Part shown: in pieces, positions 22,601-24,376 of the stretch
How the letters are laid out: every line of letters begins with the position of its first letter
How positions within the stretch are numbered: the first letter of the stretch is position 1
Assembly: GCA_964569425.1 (NCBI GenBank)
Contig: CAZMVD010000055.1
Coordinates: forward strand, 1-24,376
From: JACQXM01 sp964569425
Lineage (GTDB): Bacteria; Planctomycetota; Phycisphaerae; UBA1845
Length of the DNA: 24,376 nt
Direction: 5' to 3'
The notes under the pieces: model-generated
Told to the model about the DNA's origin: nothing
Databases searched by the model: none
The model's input: the letters and a program-made list of their open reading frames with translations, nothing else
Position numbers and translations under genes: made by a program

Positions 22601-24242
22601 TCCTAATGGAAGTTTGCTCGTAAACGGCAATGGGTCTTCGACAAGTGCGATTCTGATCGAGTTCCAGGACGTTCGCGGATTCGGATTTCCGCCCAGCGAG
22701 GCGGAGGCGATTCGGATCACGGGCGACATGGCTGGCAGGATCAGTGTGTCGGGAAACCTGTTCGGTCGCGTGACGGTCGAGGGAACCTTCACCGGCGACA
22801 TTTGCGCGGCGAACGTGCGGCCGCACCTGCCGATGCCGTCGAACATCAACCTGACCTTCGGACCGGGGGCTACAATCTGCGGGCAGGAGGTCAAGAATCG
22901 TTATGTGTCGTTCGTTCCCTATCGCGGCACGGACGAAGTCGCCTACCAGATCACGCGCACGGCCCCGGGCGACCCGGTCGAGGCGGGTTGGGTGGATGTG
23001 CCGCGCCCAGTGGGCAACGGCTACATCGCCAGCGTGGTGCCCTGTCCGGTCTTTCGGGTGTGGACCGAACCGGTGATCGAGATCGGCGACTGCGAGATCA
23101 TGCCGGTGGCGACTTACGAAATCCGCGCCACCGAGGACGAGGAAGTCTTCGACGATCCGACGGTGCTCAGCACCATCGCGCAGCCTTCGCCCAAATACTG
23201 GGGTGATACCGTCGGGTCCTTCGACGGGTCGGCGTGGTCGCCGCCTAACGGCGTCGTCAACACCAACGACTTCGTGGCCGCGTTGCAAAGGTTCCAGAAC
23301 CTGCCCAGCGCGCCGCCGCTCACCTGGGTGGACGTGCAGAGCGTGAGTTCGACGGACCCGTGCCTGAACGAGTTGGTGAACATCGCGGACGTGTTTATCC
23401 TGATTCAGGCGTTTCAGGGCAACGAGTATCCGTTCGAGGCCGATCCGACGAACTGCCCGATATGCCCCAACGAGAGCGATGCGTGCGGGATGGAGGGCTT
23501 CGGCGGCGGAGGGGGCTTCTTCGGCCCGGAGTCGGGCGGCGTCGCCTTGACGGTTGACGTATGCCCCTATCAAATCGACGCCGAGGAGTTGGTGACGGTG
23601 CAGGTCTTCGTTGATTCTGTCGATGACCTCGCGGCGTTCGAGACCGCGCTGCTGATCACGCCGGCCGAGGGGGCGACCGGCACGCTCACGCTCGAATCGG
23701 TCTCCGTGGACACTCAGGACACCGACTTCGTCTTCTACAGTCAGAGCATCGTCTCCGGCGCCAACGTTGCGACCGGCAGCGCCGGCGCGGCCCGCACGGC
23801 CGGCACGGGCCACAACGTCACCGGGCCGAAGTACCTGGCCACCTACGAATTCCGCGCCTCGGCCGGGGCGGAAGGCGTGTGGGAAGTCACCGTCGACGAG
23901 AGCGCCTACCTGCTCGACGGCGACGCGGTGCTGATTGAAAGCTCCGCCGGCAACGTCGCCTTCATTCGCGTTGGCCTCGAATGCACCGCGGCCACGCATT
24001 GCGCCGACGGCAACCCATGCACCGACGACATTTGCGATTCGGGTGAATGCTCGAACCCTAACTCGTCGAGCAGCACCCCGTGCGACGACGGCCTGTTCTG
24101 CACCGCCACCGACTTGTGCGACGGCAACGGCGCCTGCGTCGGCAACGGCACCCCCTGCACGCAGTTTTTCCCGCTTTGTTGCGAGAATCTCGACCTGTGC
24201 AAAGCCGCCAACGAAAACTGCTGGGGCTATGAGGAATGGTAA
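19620..24242 (+). CDS. Very large secreted gluzincin-type metallopeptidase with Cys-rich repeats, dockerin-like repeats and a cohesin-like domain
   Basis: A 1540-aa exported protein. ATG 19620 has AAAGGAG six bases upstream; an in-frame start at 19533 lacks one. Parts in order: signal peptide (1-22); a fungalysin/thermolysin-type propeptide (about 62-150; PLQFVQAFFAVEANRDALG, VHGSLVKVLVRRG); Cys-rich repeats (about 359-408); a peptidase core with H486-E-Y-G-H490 and E508 in VDEDYADTVAAL, so HExxH plus Glu 18 residues on, as in gluzincins; more Cys-rich repeats (about 613-677); a fibronectin-like and beta-helical region with Gly-rich repeats (GRISVSGNLFGRVTVEGTF); paired dockerin-like repeats (about 1195-1280; GVVNTNDFVAALQRFQ and VNIADVFILIQAFQG); a cohesin-like domain (about 1306-1450; ALTVDVCPYQIDAEELVTVQ, DDLAAFETALLITP); and a Cys-rich tail (1451-1540). 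No C-terminal anchor. Likely an extracellular protease; substrate unknown. GC content varies strongly along the gene. Confidence 0.88.
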   Translation: MSNQIGIKTGLIALCAVNVSLGAPSFPTAGTSTFLQQHPDVLALADGERLAALYGATIAEDDNPETTPLQFVQAFFAVEANRDALGIDGLELAFHKEFVGRDDRFRVYAFEQIVDTEDSLSVHGSLVKVLVRRGTSDTITYVGAHVMPLPDSALPEDVLDDEDAVAAVDQWPDYEGMVYSQPERVIFHARDESIHRAWRFVGQDNGRSLLFVVDTADGRILEAVSVRHSLVDVEGVVKGWQTAGNAAFGEHEEVPLPGVRVRLLAEDGQYTCPSDEGTVVDIDYCDTSGGFSLSGAVEGDRVTARLVGEWATVWDCAGADAETCILSATPSASAVVECDDVPSGGSPEVDLTFGEAPSCAGGSNPGAPCSPQADCPNGLCVGGWCLGGVNQGSACDPDADCAGGICETNAVQTAQVKAFLAVQQAHDWFKSLQPSIVEVDVSLPVFVDMTGPYPGAFFASFPNRIELHRGSADIVDNPAIPSVLAHEYGHFLVNLATFQSFVGSAVDEDYADTVAALVYDDPRIGCGLLEVPSGGWTSDDESCIRTMEEDCPGTCRLTGVPCLQHADYAGSCYYGTGSNGPCDPDPQQSCFNATGGRRALAGAFWDLRTRLLYCTGNETPCTVNENCTGPEVCADGKCLVPCQDATDCSTGEMCISGYCRVSCSTTACTGGTVCTDLATEQLFTDFLLLSGIRRGFVEPSILTELLTADDDDGDLSNGTPNCGEIICAFVGEPDEGQDPCQPHPGDASVCPLPEDCEATPKMGHGFACPTLVGVDDSSVVVTWQGPAGNPSSPDDFEVNYQTIPPSVILKTTQVGNDPVDRYLVGRTVNGFPSFLGAVVTDWDGPANNITVEIGTTVDGRCREIHSARILPQGSGKWASLAVETVDPFFGDIVGKLEVDSVDGAGGRISGNVAGRLKSASGYAIGIDAGGSEPTGEGNLTVARGAGLLRFGALPGGRFVQLGQISNASEPFIELTGADDPEEPALAGELRFIAFPNGSLLVNGNGSSTSAILIEFQDVRGFGFPPSEAEAIRITGDMAGRISVSGNLFGRVTVEGTFTGDICAANVRPHLPMPSNINLTFGPGATICGQEVKNRYVSFVPYRGTDEVAYQITRTAPGDPVEAGWVDVPRPVGNGYIASVVPCPVFRVWTEPVIEIGDCEIMPVATYEIRATEDEEVFDDPTVLSTIAQPSPKYWGDTVGSFDGSAWSPPNGVVNTNDFVAALQRFQNLPSAPPLTWVDVQSVSSTDPCLNELVNIADVFILIQAFQGNEYPFEADPTNCPICPNESDACGMEGFGGGGGFFGPESGGVALTVDVCPYQIDAEELVTVQVFVDSVDDLAAFETALLITPAEGATGTLTLESVSVDTQDTDFVFYSQSIVSGANVATGSAGAARTAGTGHNVTGPKYLATYEFRASAGAEGVWEVTVDESAYLLDGDAVLIESSAGNVAFIRVGLECTAATHCADGNPCTDDICDSGECSNPNSSSSTPCDDGLFCTATDLCDGNGACVGNGTPCTQFFPLCCENLDLCKAANENCWGYEEW

Positions 24243-24260
24243 ACCCCATCCGCCGGCCTC

Positions 24261-24287
24261 TTGACTTGCCCCCGCGTCCGCTAGAGT
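24261..24287 (+). promoter_or_regulatory. Weak candidate promoter after the large peptidase gene
   Basis: TTGACT (24261-24266) is five of six for the -35 box and TAGAGT (24282-24287) is four of six for the -10 box, but the 15-bp spacing is two short of ideal. If real, it would drive a gene starting beyond the right edge. The remaining bases to the window end contain short GCGAAGC repeats and no gene I can support. Confidence 0.35.
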
Positions 24288-24376
24288 GTCGTGCCCCACG
24301 CATCGCGCGGTGCCATGCGAAGCGAAGCAAATCGCGAGGATGCGAAGCGCGGTGCGAGAACGCAGCCCGCGCGCCC

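Noticed and set aside
22572..24299. A 575-codon minus-strand frame opposite the end of the large secreted peptidase
   Set aside because: Composition is that of a mirrored frame, and the plus strand has clear dockerin-like and Cys-rich domains.
1..24376. CRISPR arrays, tRNA or rRNA genes and insertion sequences
   Set aside because: No regularly spaced repeats, cloverleaf-like segments or transposase motifs were seen on either strand; the Xer recombinase is most likely chromosomal housekeeping, not a mobile element.

Overview
The window looks like chromosomal DNA of a free-living, GC-rich member of the Planctomycetota, probably a Phycisphaerae-type lineage. The evidence is the gene content: a secreted protein ending in an IPTL/PEP-CTERM-like sorting tail, a very large secreted protein carrying the dockerin-like repeats typical of this phylum, a 72-aa protein of a type I associate with planctomycetes, and few clear Shine-Dalgarno sites. 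The taxonomic call is inference from protein style, not from a marker gene.

Region 1 (1-8064, all minus strand, read right to left) is a respiratory complex I cluster. The order is an isochorismatase-fold protein, an 8Fe-8S ferredoxin, nuoD, a nucleotidyltransferase-like gene with a tiny overlapping ORF, nuoE, a polytopic membrane protein, nuoF, a toxin-antitoxin pair, and the first 39 codons of nuoG at the window edge. The NADH-oxidising module (NuoE, NuoF, NuoG) and the quinone-site subunit NuoD are therefore kept together but separated by unrelated genes. The RelE/ParE-type toxin carries a one-base frameshift while its antitoxin is intact.

Region 2 (8065-9032) has no gene I can support. 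Region 3 (9033-12599, plus strand) holds a predicted exported CsgG/LpoB-like protein, the overlapping 72-aa gene, a Xer tyrosine recombinase with an unusual Gly/Ala-rich insertion, and then an FHA-domain protein behind a near-consensus promoter, followed by a single-pass membrane protein.

Region 4 (12656-19534, minus strand) holds a Ski2-like DEAD/H helicase, a full-length two-half M16 metallopeptidase, and a secreted, calcium-repeat, C-terminally anchored protein. Region 5 (19620-24242, plus strand) is a 1540-aa secreted multidomain protein with a fungalysin/thermolysin-type propeptide, an HExxH metallopeptidase core, Cys-rich repeats, dockerin-like repeats and a cohesin-like domain. Genes 4/5 diverge from an 85-bp intergenic region in which two sigma70-like promoters overlap physically; one of them would give a leaderless transcript.

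Most notable points: the frameshifted toxin inside the nuo cluster, an isochorismatase-fold protein lacking the catalytic Cys and probably Lys, the dockerin-plus-cohesin architecture on one secreted protease, and the overlapping divergent promoters. I did not find convincing evidence for a wholly new defence or mobile system.
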